This document shows positions 26,667 through 35,137 of a stretch of DNA of 64,000 bases, piece after piece; the first letter of the stretch is position 1, and the number at the start of each line of letters is the position of its first letter. Both the position numbers and the translations under genes were made by a program. The notes beneath the pieces are model-generated. The model did no database searches. It was not told where the DNA came from and was given only the letters and a program-made list of their open reading frames with translations. Source of the stretch: B10-G9 sp964627755 (GTDB taxonomy: Bacteria; Chloroflexota; Anaerolineae; Anaerolineales; UBA11858); contig CAZVIH010000066.1 of NCBI GenBank assembly GCA_964627755.1, forward strand, positions 41,962-105,961, given 5' to 3'.

Positions 26667-27536
26667 TCAGGGGAGCTTCTTTCCATTATCATCGATCCGC
26701 GGAAAATAATTCTTCAAGTAGTATTGTGATAAACCATGTTGAAGCCGTTGGAGGAAGAAATCACGATCTCGTTTCAGGAATTTGAAATCGTCCAGGAATT
26801 TTTCTGCTTGATCTTTTATATCCTCAGCCGATGCCTTTCGGTTGGCAAGTTTATCAATCCGTTTGTCAATCTTGCGGAAGGTTTTCTTTAGCTCTCGGAT
26901 ATGATCCTGGGTGATGGGGCCTCCGCGTCCGCTAATCATCTCATAATCCCGGAAGCGAGTTTTGAGCAGATCGTCCAAGGTATCTATCCAGGTCGGAAGA
27001 TGGGCTTTGCTCAGGAAGGGAGGTCCTTTCTCAACAACTGCGTCTCCGATGAACATGACTTTTTGGGACGGGATGATCACCCAACTGGAGCCAGGTCTTG
27101 GTCCAGGATGATGCTCCACTATTACTTCATCATCAGACCAGTGGAGCTGTATTTTATCAGTGAAAGTGATGTCAGGAACCATCCACTGCATTCCTGATGT
27201 CTCAGGGTATTTTTCCCACGGGGAGCCGCTTTCTGGGAACTGTCCCCGGTAAATAGTGTTTGGTTCTTGCAGACCGGAGCCGGCATCTTTATGCGTCAGG
27301 ATCGGACAATCAAGGCTCCTGGCACCAATAGTTCGGTCCGGGTGGTCATCCAGACATACAGCCAGTTTATGGATCGTACCCTGGCTCCTATTCAATAAAG
27401 TAGTTTTCCAGCGATGTCCATCTTCCGGTCGAAGAGGCGCATCAATGAATATCATTCCCCGGGGCAGCAGGATTGCACCAATGGTTGGTCCTGGGTAACT
27501 ATCTTCATAATAAATCCCGGGTCTAATTTCGTGCAT
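26667..27536 (-). CDS. metallo-beta-lactamase-fold protein with degenerate metal site
   Basis: 289 aa. The first 215 residues follow the MBL-fold order: an N-terminal strand pair (GAILLPRGMIFIDAPLRPED), a helix, a motif-1 position, and GDAVV at the usual Asp. The metal ligands are mostly lost. HxHxDH is replaced by DDHPDR, the GHT loop by PGPRPGSSW, and the final GHG by GRGG. It may therefore not bind two metals. The C-terminal 70 residues are a highly charged helical extension. GGAG precedes the ATG. Function unknown. Confidence 0.7.
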   Translation of the reverse strand: MHEIRPGIYYEDSYPGPTIGAILLPRGMIFIDAPLRPEDGHRWKTTLLNRSQGTIHKLAVCLDDHPDRTIGARSLDCPILTHKDAGSGLQEPNTIYRGQFPESGSPWEKYPETSGMQWMVPDITFTDKIQLHWSDDEVIVEHHPGPRPGSSWVIIPSQKVMFIGDAVVEKGPPFLSKAHLPTWIDTLDDLLKTRFRDYEMISGRGGPITQDHIRELKKTFRKIDKRIDKLANRKASAEDIKDQAEKFLDDFKFLKRDRDFFLQRLQHGLSQYYLKNYFPRIDDNGKKLP

Positions 27537-27577
27537 TTACACTCCTTCTAAATTTATCTGCGATGTTTGATTCTATC

Positions 27578-29677
27578 TTATATAGATGGGATCGTAAAAG
27601 TAAATTTAGCTCCGCCTTCTGGCAGATTTTCCACCCAGATCTGGCCTTTGTGGCCTTCAACGGCCAGCCTGCAAAAAGCCAGTCCCAAACCCAACCCTTT
27701 AATCCTCTCATCAGGGTGGATGCGGGTGTATTTATCGAAGATGCGGTCAATATATTCAGGATCCACACCAGATCCAGAATCCTGGACCCAGAAACAGATG
27801 GATTTGCCATCCGGCTCAACCCCAAATTCAATATGTCCGTTGGAGGGTGTGAACTTGATGGCATTCTGGAATAAATTGATCAGTACTCTCTCAAGCATAT
27901 CCCTGTCGGCATGAATTTGTGGAAGATCAGCAGGAATAATCAGAGATACGCTCTGTTTTTTCGCATCTGCCTGGGTGATCAAGGCTTGTTTGGCATAAAG
28001 GATCAGCTCATCTGGTTTTACTTCTTCCAGATTGGTAATCGGCCTTCCGCTCTCCAGCTTGTTGATGTCTAGAAGAGATTTTGTCAGTCGTTGGATTCTG
28101 ACGGTGGATCGATTGGCGATATCAAACAGTTCCTGAATTTCCTGATCTTTTGCACCTGGCAGAGATGCCTGAATCACATCCAGGCTTGAGATCACATTTG
28201 ACAATGGGGAGCGCAAATCATGGAAGATCATTGAAGTCAGATCTTCCCGCAGCTGGTCTAATTTTTTCCTCTCTGAGATATCCCGTAAAATCCACTGTAA
28301 CCTGCATTCATCGGCAATTTGGATCTGATGGACATTCACGTGGATAGGAATATCTTCAGAGTTCTTGGTTTTCAGGTTGGATTCATATGAGCAAGATGCC
28401 ACATCCAGCAGGTTAGTGAAATCCTCCCCAACACCTTCCCAGTCGATATCATGGATTTCGCTGATGGTTAATTGCTTAAGTTCTTTTTCGGAGTATTGAC
28501 TGGTTTGCAGGGTGCGGTTATTGGTTTCAATTACCTTGCCCTGCAAATCGGTAATGATAATGGGGTCAATGCTGTTTTCAAAAAGATCTCGATATCGGCT
28601 GTGAGTAACTTGAAGATCCTCATATAATTGGGCGTTCTGAATGGCAGAACCCGCCAGGCTGCCGATGCCGGATAATACCTGGAGTGAATCGGCCTGAAAA
28701 TCCCCAGCGAGGGGATTCATAGCTTCCAGCACACCAAGGATTTTCCCCGGAATGAAGATTGGCGCTGCGACAATTGCAAATGGTGAGATCTTGGGAAAGA
28801 GCTGATTCGTTTGCGAAAAGCGGGGGTCATCTTTTGTGTTCGGGATGATCTCTCCTTCGCCAGATTCCGCAACCCAACCGGCAAATCCCTGTCCTATCCT
28901 GATTTTCCTCCCAACCAGAGATGAGCGGAGGTCAATCGTATCGTGGATGGCGGCTTTGTACACAAGATTGCCTTCTTCTTTGTCAATCAGCGATAAAGTG
29001 ACGGCTTCTACTTGGAGAGCCGTCTGGATTTCCTTAAGGATATTGTCCAGAACGGTTTCCAACTTCAAGGTTGATGACATTGCTGTAGCGCTGTTTGCCA
29101 GGGCGGTCATAACCCTTGCCCGCCGTTCACTTTCACCGTAAAGCTGAGCATTCAGAATCGCGACACCAGCTTGATCCGCGATGGCGTGAACAAGGGCTAG
29201 ATGGTATTTCTGGAGATAGTAGGGCTTGGGATGAGCTAAAGTAATCACCCCCATTAAATCATTTCGAACCTTAATTGGCACTGCGACAACTGATTTTGCG
29301 CCAGTTTCCTCATCATCCGGCCGGCGGAGCCAGCGTTCATCCTGACTTGTATCTGGAATGTTAACCGCATCCCGATTTTTTACCACCCATCCTGCCAGGC
29401 CTCCTTCCAGAGTTGCCCTGAGCTGTTCGTTGGTGTGGTTGATGACCTGGTCATTCACAATCATAGCAGACTCGAGGGGATTTTCATTATTATCAAGGAC
29501 AATAATACTGCCGCTGATTGCTCCGATTGTTTTCAGAGAAAGAGACAAGACCCGTTCGAGAACTGTGGATAGATCCAAGGTAGTTGCAATTTCGCGGCTG
29601 ATGCGATAAAGCAGCTCCAGGGAAGCTTTTTGAGTTCCTGTTTTTGGATCGATACCGTTTTTATTATTTGTTGTCAT
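27578..29677 (-). CDS. sensor histidine kinase (GAF-GAF-PAS-HisKA-HATPase), orphan
   Basis: 699 aa and without TM segments, so soluble. Domains in order: GAF1 about 30-175, GAF2 about 200-350, PAS about 365-480 (YRDLFENSIDPIIITDLQGK), then HisKA with the phospho-acceptor His in MIFHDLRSPLSN. The ATPase domain has the N-box NLFQNAIKFTP, G1 DSGSGVDPEYIDRIF and G2 KGLGLGLAFCRL. All catalytic boxes are intact. No response regulator is encoded nearby, so its partner is elsewhere. The ligands of the GAF domains are unknown. Confidence 0.92.
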   Translation of the reverse strand: MTTNNKNGIDPKTGTQKASLELLYRISREIATTLDLSTVLERVLSLSLKTIGAISGSIIVLDNNENPLESAMIVNDQVINHTNEQLRATLEGGLAGWVVKNRDAVNIPDTSQDERWLRRPDDEETGAKSVVAVPIKVRNDLMGVITLAHPKPYYLQKYHLALVHAIADQAGVAILNAQLYGESERRARVMTALANSATAMSSTLKLETVLDNILKEIQTALQVEAVTLSLIDKEEGNLVYKAAIHDTIDLRSSLVGRKIRIGQGFAGWVAESGEGEIIPNTKDDPRFSQTNQLFPKISPFAIVAAPIFIPGKILGVLEAMNPLAGDFQADSLQVLSGIGSLAGSAIQNAQLYEDLQVTHSRYRDLFENSIDPIIITDLQGKVIETNNRTLQTSQYSEKELKQLTISEIHDIDWEGVGEDFTNLLDVASCSYESNLKTKNSEDIPIHVNVHQIQIADECRLQWILRDISERKKLDQLREDLTSMIFHDLRSPLSNVISSLDVIQASLPGAKDQEIQELFDIANRSTVRIQRLTKSLLDINKLESGRPITNLEEVKPDELILYAKQALITQADAKKQSVSLIIPADLPQIHADRDMLERVLINLFQNAIKFTPSNGHIEFGVEPDGKSICFWVQDSGSGVDPEYIDRIFDKYTRIHPDERIKGLGLGLAFCRLAVEGHKGQIWVENLPEGGAKFTFTIPSI

Positions 29678-29980
29678 ACCAAGAATCCTGCTAACAATAT
29701 TCTAACCCAAATCCCGGAAAAGGTTTTGAGAAATGATTAAAATGCCCGTTTTAGACCTCGTAACACCAAAAAAGGGCTTGAGAGCATTCATTTATAACCT
29801 CATTATTATTAAAATTGATTAATGCTCAAACCGGGAATGAATATTCTCTCAGTTTTGTATGTATGAGATCCAGACCCTCCTGCCCACTTTTACCCCCAGT
29901 AATCTATTGCCCCGATAAACTGGTGGTGCTCATGGCCTCCAGAACATGTTATAACCTTTGGGTTGAGATAAGACGTATAC
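29678..29980. other. intergenic stretch, nothing recognised
   Basis: 303 bases between the kinase start and the holB stop. I see no convincing gene. A plus-strand frame at 29815-30033 lacks a ribosome-binding site and runs into the 3' end of holB. No strong hairpin with a T-tract is visible. The kinase promoter should lie here, but no clear -35/-10 pair stands out. Confidence 0.5.
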
Positions 29981-30973
29981 CTATAAGTGAATGGTGGGGA
30001 GCTGCAAAAGCAGATCCTCGACAGTCAATTTGAGGTTGGCATTTTTCTGGAGCAAGCTGTAGGCCCGACGAAACAGGTTGAGAGTCGATTTTGCATCCTG
30101 CAGATCTAGTGCATTGGTTATTGTCTGGATCTCCCCATCGCGATCGATGTTTCGGATGGGAGTGTCAGAATTTCCTGCTTGCAGAAGAACATCATGCCAG
30201 ATAGAACTCCAAATGTAAAGCAATTCCTGGACCATACTTGGATCTTTGACAAGCTGATTTGCATAGGCAAACCTTGCAACAGAGTCGCCTCCCAAGATTT
30301 CATTATGCTGGTTAAGGAGAGTATTTCTCCTCTCAAGGATTTCTGGATCCTGATGATACGCCAGAGCAAGTTCCGGTTTTCCGGCGGATATATGAGCCAG
30401 AAAATCAGCTTGATCTTCAGGAATCTGATACATTCTTTCCAAGCCTTGCCTGGTTGTTTGAATAGGCACGGGGTTGAGTTTGATCTCTTCACAGCGGGAA
30501 GCGACAGTTTCAAAAAGGGCACTAGCAGAAACCGCGGTGAGGATCAGGATCGCAGATCCGGGTGGCTCTTCCAAAGTTTTTAAAAGAGAATTCTGAGTAT
30601 GCCTGTTCGCTAATTCAAAATCGACCAACAATCCGAAGCGCCTAGAAGCTTCATAGGGGGAAAGAGATAAATTATGGACCAGTTCCCTGACCTGGTCGAT
30701 CTTGATCTGTTTGCTGCCTTCTTCAACAATGATTGGGAAGAGATCAGGATGTTCCATGCGCTGGAGCCTACTGCAGGTTGGGCATTCCAGGCAGGGGATA
30801 CCGAGACTCTTGGGCTTTGGACAGCAGATTGCCTGGATAAAACGAATTGCCAGGTTCTTTTTTCCAATATCGCTTGGTCCTGTAATTAAATAAGCATGGC
30901 GCAGGGTATTATTTTTTATGTGCCCCTGCAGTAATTGAACTGCCCATTCGTGTCCGATCAAGTCCCAAGTCAT
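29981..30973 (-). CDS. holB: DNA polymerase III subunit delta'
   Basis: 330 aa. The AAA+ clamp-loader fold begins WDLIGHEWAVQLLQGHI. The P-loop is degenerate (GPSDIGKKN, with Asn in place of Thr/Ser), as allowed in delta', which need not hydrolyse ATP. The zinc-binding insert CCPKPKSLGIPCLECPTC is present, and the sensor-type SLLKTLEEPPGSAILILT with the following SRCEEIKL is the clamp-loader signature. It loads the sliding clamp together with tau and delta. It is divergent from the helicase gene, with 78 bases between. Confidence 0.9.
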   Translation of the reverse strand: MTWDLIGHEWAVQLLQGHIKNNTLRHAYLITGPSDIGKKNLAIRFIQAICCPKPKSLGIPCLECPTCSRLQRMEHPDLFPIIVEEGSKQIKIDQVRELVHNLSLSPYEASRRFGLLVDFELANRHTQNSLLKTLEEPPGSAILILTAVSASALFETVASRCEEIKLNPVPIQTTRQGLERMYQIPEDQADFLAHISAGKPELALAYHQDPEILERRNTLLNQHNEILGGDSVARFAYANQLVKDPSMVQELLYIWSSIWHDVLLQAGNSDTPIRNIDRDGEIQTITNALDLQDAKSTLNLFRRAYSLLQKNANLKLTVEDLLLQLPTIHL

Positions 30974-31013
30974 GGATAGATTCTACAACGGGGAAGGTAA
31001 TTGCGCAATGTTG

Positions 31014-31042
31014 TTGACATGCTTCTGGCAACCCAGTAGAAT
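31014..31042 (+). promoter_or_regulatory. promoter of the helicase gene, possibly giving a leaderless mRNA
   Basis: TTGACA (31014-31019), 17-base spacer, TAGAAT (31037-31042). The helicase ATG is at 31052, only nine bases after the -10 box, and no Shine-Dalgarno sequence precedes it. Transcription would start within a few bases of the start codon. Confidence 0.6.
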
Positions 31043-31051
31043 CAGCCCAGT

Positions 31052-33229
31052 ATGGATATCTTGAATTCTCTTAATAGCCAACAAATAAAAGCTGTAACTG
31101 CTCCTCCTGGTCCTGTTCTGATTTTAGCTGGACCAGGTTCCGGAAAAACTCGGGTGTTGACCCACCGGGCTGCTTATCTGATGGGTGAGTTAGGTATTCA
31201 GCCATCTCACATGATGGCTGTGACCTTCACGAATAAAGCTGCCAAGGAAATGGGCAATCGCATCGCGGATCTCCTGGGTCAGCATACCCACGGTATGACC
31301 CTGGGAACATTTCACGCTACCTGCGCCCGGACCTTGCGGATCGAAGCGGAACATTTGCCGGTAGATAGAAATTATGTGATCTTTGATGCAGATGACCAGA
31401 CCAAGATTGTCCGCCAGGTTCTCAAGGAACAAAATCTGGATGAAAAAAGGTACCGCCCACAGAGTGTGCATGCTTCCATTTCCGCGGCCAAGAATGAACT
31501 GTATTTGCCAGAAAGTTTCCCCGTCCAAACCTACCGTGATGAAGTAGTCGCCAGAGTATACGAGCAGTATCAGAAGATTTTACTGATGAGCAATGCTATG
31601 GATTTTGACGATCTTCTATTGTGGATGGCTATCCTGTTGAATGATAATGACAAGATCAGGGAAAAATATGCCCGGCGCTACCAACAGATCCTGGTAGATG
31701 AATTCCAGGATACCAATATGGCGCAATACACCTTGCTGAAACACCTGGCATCCTATCATAAGAATATTTTTGTGGTGGGAGATTCCGATCAATCCATCTA
31801 CCGCTGGCGCGGGGCAGACTATCGTAATGTTCGCCGATTCGAAGAAGATTTCCCGAACGCCGAAGTGATACTTCTGGAACAGAACTACCGGTCAACCCAG
31901 AATATTCTCGATACAGCGATGACGGTCATAAACCGCAACAGCAACCGAACACCTAAAAAACTCTTTACAGAGCGGGGTAGCGGGGAAAAGATCTCGATCC
32001 GGGAAGCTTATGACGAGCGAGAACAGGCACTTTTTGTGGTGGACAAGATCATTCAGCAAATAGCCGAGAAGAAAGCATCTCCGGCAGATTTTGCAGTGAT
32101 GTACAGAACCAACGCTCAATCTCGCCAGGTAGAAGAAGCCTTTTTATCTGCTAATCTTCCCTATAAGCTGGTTGGTGCCCAGCGCTTTTACGGACGGCGC
32201 GAGGTCAAGGATGTGATAGCTTACCTCAGGCTGGTAGCTAATCCTGATGACGGGTTCAGCCTGGCCCGGATCATAAACACTCCCAGCCGTCTGATTGGCG
32301 CAAAAACATTTGCCGAATTAATAACCATTGCCGGTCAGCTTGAGATTACACCAGGAAAATTACTACTTAATCTTGGTCAGGATGAACACCCTGATTTGGA
32401 TTCCTTTTCAACAGCGGCCGGCAAAAGGTTGGCTGGTTTTGGGCATTTATTCTTTAAATGGCGGAAATCGTATGATACCCTGCCGCCAGTGGAAACCGTT
32501 GATCTGATTCTGGATGACATAGATTTTCGCAATTATATAGAAGATGGCAGTGAGGATGGATATGAGCGTTGGGAAAATGTCACCGAACTTCGCCGTCTGG
32601 CATCTGAATATCAGACTGTTGGACTTTTATCCTTTCTGGAGGATATTGCCTTGGTATCAGACCAGGACACTCTGGATTCAAATCAGGAAGTCCCCACTTT
32701 ATTAACGCTTCACGCCGCCAAAGGATTGGAATTCAACCAAGTAATGATTATTGGTATGAACGAAGGATTACTTCCGCACCAGCGTTCATTCGATGAGCCT
32801 GAAGCCATGGAGGAAGAACGCCGACTATTATATGTTGGCATAACCAGAGCTAAGGATAGATTGTATCTGTTCCATTCGCTTCACCGGTACAACTATGGAT
32901 ATTTTGAACCCATGGAAGCCTCCCGTTATTACCGAGATATACCCCCGGAATTACGCGAGGAAAACGGATCATCTTATTCTGAAACAACCAGTGCATCAAC
33001 TGTCAGATCTGTCCGCCCCTGGAAGGAAATTCAAAAGGAATCCAGCCGGCCTGCCAGCCAGGAGATCCAATATCACCCCGGTGAGAAAGTTGAACATCCC
33101 AAATGGGGACAGGGGCTGGTATTGAACAGCATTCTTCAGGATGATGATGAAATCGTGGACATTTTTTTTGAAGGAGTGGGGAAGAAGAAACTGATTGCAT
33201 CCCTGGCAGATCTGAAAAAGATCGGCTGA
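31052..33229 (+). CDS. pcrA: UvrD/PcrA-type ATP-dependent 3'-5' DNA helicase
   Basis: 725 aa, typical of PcrA. Motif Q/I: LNSQQIKAV and LAGPGSGKTRVLTHRAAYL. Motif Ia: AVTFTNKAAKEM. Motif II: QILVDEFQDTN. Motif III: FVVGDSDQSIYRWRGAD. Motif IV: LEQNYRST. Motif V: TLHAAKGLEF. Motif VI: EERRLLYVGITRAKDRLYL. The C-terminal tail (VEHPKWGQGLVLN) is the Tudor-like domain by which PcrA contacts RNA polymerase. It acts in repair and in removing obstacles from DNA. Confidence 0.95.
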   Translation: MDILNSLNSQQIKAVTAPPGPVLILAGPGSGKTRVLTHRAAYLMGELGIQPSHMMAVTFTNKAAKEMGNRIADLLGQHTHGMTLGTFHATCARTLRIEAEHLPVDRNYVIFDADDQTKIVRQVLKEQNLDEKRYRPQSVHASISAAKNELYLPESFPVQTYRDEVVARVYEQYQKILLMSNAMDFDDLLLWMAILLNDNDKIREKYARRYQQILVDEFQDTNMAQYTLLKHLASYHKNIFVVGDSDQSIYRWRGADYRNVRRFEEDFPNAEVILLEQNYRSTQNILDTAMTVINRNSNRTPKKLFTERGSGEKISIREAYDEREQALFVVDKIIQQIAEKKASPADFAVMYRTNAQSRQVEEAFLSANLPYKLVGAQRFYGRREVKDVIAYLRLVANPDDGFSLARIINTPSRLIGAKTFAELITIAGQLEITPGKLLLNLGQDEHPDLDSFSTAAGKRLAGFGHLFFKWRKSYDTLPPVETVDLILDDIDFRNYIEDGSEDGYERWENVTELRRLASEYQTVGLLSFLEDIALVSDQDTLDSNQEVPTLLTLHAAKGLEFNQVMIIGMNEGLLPHQRSFDEPEAMEEERRLLYVGITRAKDRLYLFHSLHRYNYGYFEPMEASRYYRDIPPELREENGSSYSETTSASTVRSVRPWKEIQKESSRPASQEIQYHPGEKVEHPKWGQGLVLNSILQDDDEIVDIFFEGVGKKKLIASLADLKKIG

Positions 33230-33287
33230 TTGTAAATGGTAAAATAGGATCAGTTCTCCCATCGTTTGGCAATGAGGGAAACCTGTT

Positions 33288-33782
33288 ATGGCTGTAATTA
33301 AAAAAGGTTCATTTGAAGTGATCAGCCGCAGCCCAACTCAAACACGCCGGGTTGGCATGCGTTTGGGCGAGCTCTTACTTCCAGGTGATGTGATCTGCCT
33401 GGAGGGTAACCTTGGGGCAGGAAAAACCACTCTTGCACAAGGAATAGCCTCTGGTTGGGGGTCTTATGATGCTGTAACTAGCCCATCCTATGTGCTTGTG
33501 AATGTTTACCGACGCCTTGATCATAAACAACTTTTTCACATGGACGCCTATCGTTTATCCGGACCGGAAGAAGCCCTTGATCTGGATCTGGATGCCATGT
33601 TAAGCCAGGGTCCGCTGCTGGTTGAGTGGGCTGATCGAATTCAAGAAGCCCTGCCAGATGAGTACTTATGGATCAAAATGCAACTGATCAATGAAGAACA
33701 GCGAGATTTTATCGTCAACGCCAAAGGTGAGCGGCATAAAGGTATCCTGGATCGATTTAAGGGAGATATATACGGAGCTTAG
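33288..33782 (+). CDS. tsaE: tRNA t6A37 synthesis ATPase TsaE
   Basis: 164 aa. The P-loop is GNLGAGKTTLAQGIA. The conserved region SPSYVLVNVY, the Walker-B-like HMDAYRLSGPEEALDL and LLVEWADRI define the YjeE/TsaE family. It works with TsaB and TsaD to make N6-threonylcarbamoyladenosine in tRNAs reading ANN codons. tsaB follows immediately: its ATG is the next base after this stop codon. A GAGGG sequence lies upstream of the start. Confidence 0.94.
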   Translation: MAVIKKGSFEVISRSPTQTRRVGMRLGELLLPGDVICLEGNLGAGKTTLAQGIASGWGSYDAVTSPSYVLVNVYRRLDHKQLFHMDAYRLSGPEEALDLDLDAMLSQGPLLVEWADRIQEALPDEYLWIKMQLINEEQRDFIVNAKGERHKGILDRFKGDIYGA

Positions 33783-34448
33783 ATGTTATTAGGTATAGAT
33801 ACCTCAACTCAATCCGTTGGAATCGCCATTTATGACGGCCACCAGATCCTATGCGAAGAAAGCTGGATTTCCCGCCGATTTCACACAGTAGAATTAGCAG
33901 GAGCAGTGGATGCGAATCTCAAGAGAGCCGGTTTGAACGCCAAGGATCTGGATCTGCTCGCAATAGCGACCGGACCGGGATCGTTCACTGGCTTGCGGAT
34001 TGGAATGGCGCTTGTTAAAGGTCTGGCATATACTCATCAGCTGCCGGTGATTGGAATTCCCACTCTGGATATCACTGCCCGGGCAATACCACCCTGTGAC
34101 AAACGTTTAGCGGCTGTGCTGCAAGCAGGCCGCAGTCGATTGGCAGTGGGTTGGTATATCACGGAAAATGGTCAATGGACTCTAAAAAATTTAATCGAGA
34201 ACCTTTCTCTCGAAGAATTGCTTGTAAAAATTGACCAGCCCACTATTTTAACGGGTGAGTTAACCAAGGAGATCCGCAAGATTGTGGCAGAACATGATCT
34301 GCTCAGCGTTGCTGATCCCACCCGGGCCATGCGCAGCCCAAAATACCTGGCGGAACTGGCCTGGCTGAGATGGCAGGCTGGAGATGTTGATGATATTTTG
34401 ACACTGAAACCTTTTTATCTACATAAGGGGAACCCGATTCCGGGATAA
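33783..34448 (+). CDS. tsaB: tRNA t6A37 synthesis protein TsaB
   Basis: 221 aa. It opens MLLGIDTSTQSVGIAIYDG, and LLAIATGPGSFTGLRIGMAL is the conserved TsaB/YeaZ loop. It is the non-catalytic partner that holds TsaD in its complex. The gene directly abuts tsaE, so both are made together. The rimI and tsaD genes, often next to it, are not in the window. Confidence 0.94.
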   Translation: MLLGIDTSTQSVGIAIYDGHQILCEESWISRRFHTVELAGAVDANLKRAGLNAKDLDLLAIATGPGSFTGLRIGMALVKGLAYTHQLPVIGIPTLDITARAIPPCDKRLAAVLQAGRSRLAVGWYITENGQWTLKNLIENLSLEELLVKIDQPTILTGELTKEIRKIVAEHDLLSVADPTRAMRSPKYLAELAWLRWQAGDVDDILTLKPFYLHKGNPIPG

Positions 34449-34478
34449 CCCCACCCTAATCAAGGAGTGTAGGAGTTA

Positions 34479-35108
34479 ATGGAACAGAATCTGGAGCTAA
34501 ATAAAATTGCAGAAGCTGTTTCTGCTTGCAAAAAATGTGATCTATGCCATTCCCGCGAAAAAGGGGTGCCAGGTGAAGGACCGCCTGATGCTGAGATCAT
34601 GTTCATTGGTGAAGGTCCGGGATTTCATGAAAATATGCAGGGTAGGCCATTCGTAGGAGCTGCCGGCGACTTGCTGGTAGAATTACTTGGTGCTATTGGA
34701 ATGAAACGGGAACAAGTGTTTATTACAAATGTGGTTAAATGCAGACCGCCTGGTAATCGTGATCCCCAGCCAGAAGAATTAAAGGCATGCAGTCCATATT
34801 TGGAAAAACAGCTTCAGATCATTAATCCAAAAGTTATCGTGACTCTGGGGCGATATTCAATGGCCCGGTTTATACCTCAAGCCAAGATCAGTGAGATTCA
34901 CGGCCAACCAGTCAAAGTGAAAGGGATGCTGGTTGTGCCCTTTTTTCATCCAGCTGCCGCTTTGCACAGACCTTCTCTGCGTCCGGTTGTGGAAGAAGAT
35001 TTTGCTAAACTGCCTGATCTCATCAGGAATGCTCACCAGGCGCCGTTATATCAACCGGAAGAACCATTTAAGGATGATAATAAGGCTGAACAGCTGAGCT
35101 TGTTTTGA
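34479..35108 (+). CDS. family-4 uracil-DNA glycosylase (4Fe-4S)
   Basis: 209 aa. Motif A is GEGPGFHENMQGRPFVGAAG and motif B is HPAAALH. The Fe-S cysteines are in SACKKCDLC, NVVKCRPPGNRDP and KACSPYLEKQL. This is the type-4 UDG first known from thermophiles, which removes uracil from DNA. AAGGAG and a second AGGAG precede the ATG. The C-terminus QLSLF resembles a beta-clamp-binding motif (QLxLF), which would tie the glycosylase to the replication clamp. The last point is inference. Confidence 0.92.
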   Translation: MEQNLELNKIAEAVSACKKCDLCHSREKGVPGEGPPDAEIMFIGEGPGFHENMQGRPFVGAAGDLLVELLGAIGMKREQVFITNVVKCRPPGNRDPQPEELKACSPYLEKQLQIINPKVIVTLGRYSMARFIPQAKISEIHGQPVKVKGMLVVPFFHPAAALHRPSLRPVVEEDFAKLPDLIRNAHQAPLYQPEEPFKDDNKAEQLSLF

Positions 35109-35137
35109 TATTTATGGGAAAAAGGAATAATGAAATT

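Noticed and set aside
29815..30033. A plus-strand gene between the kinase and holB
   Set aside because: No ribosome-binding site, no family pattern, and it overlaps the end of holB.
30870..30920. Defective P-loop in holB
   Set aside because: The delta' subunit does not need ATPase activity, and degenerate P-loops are common in it.
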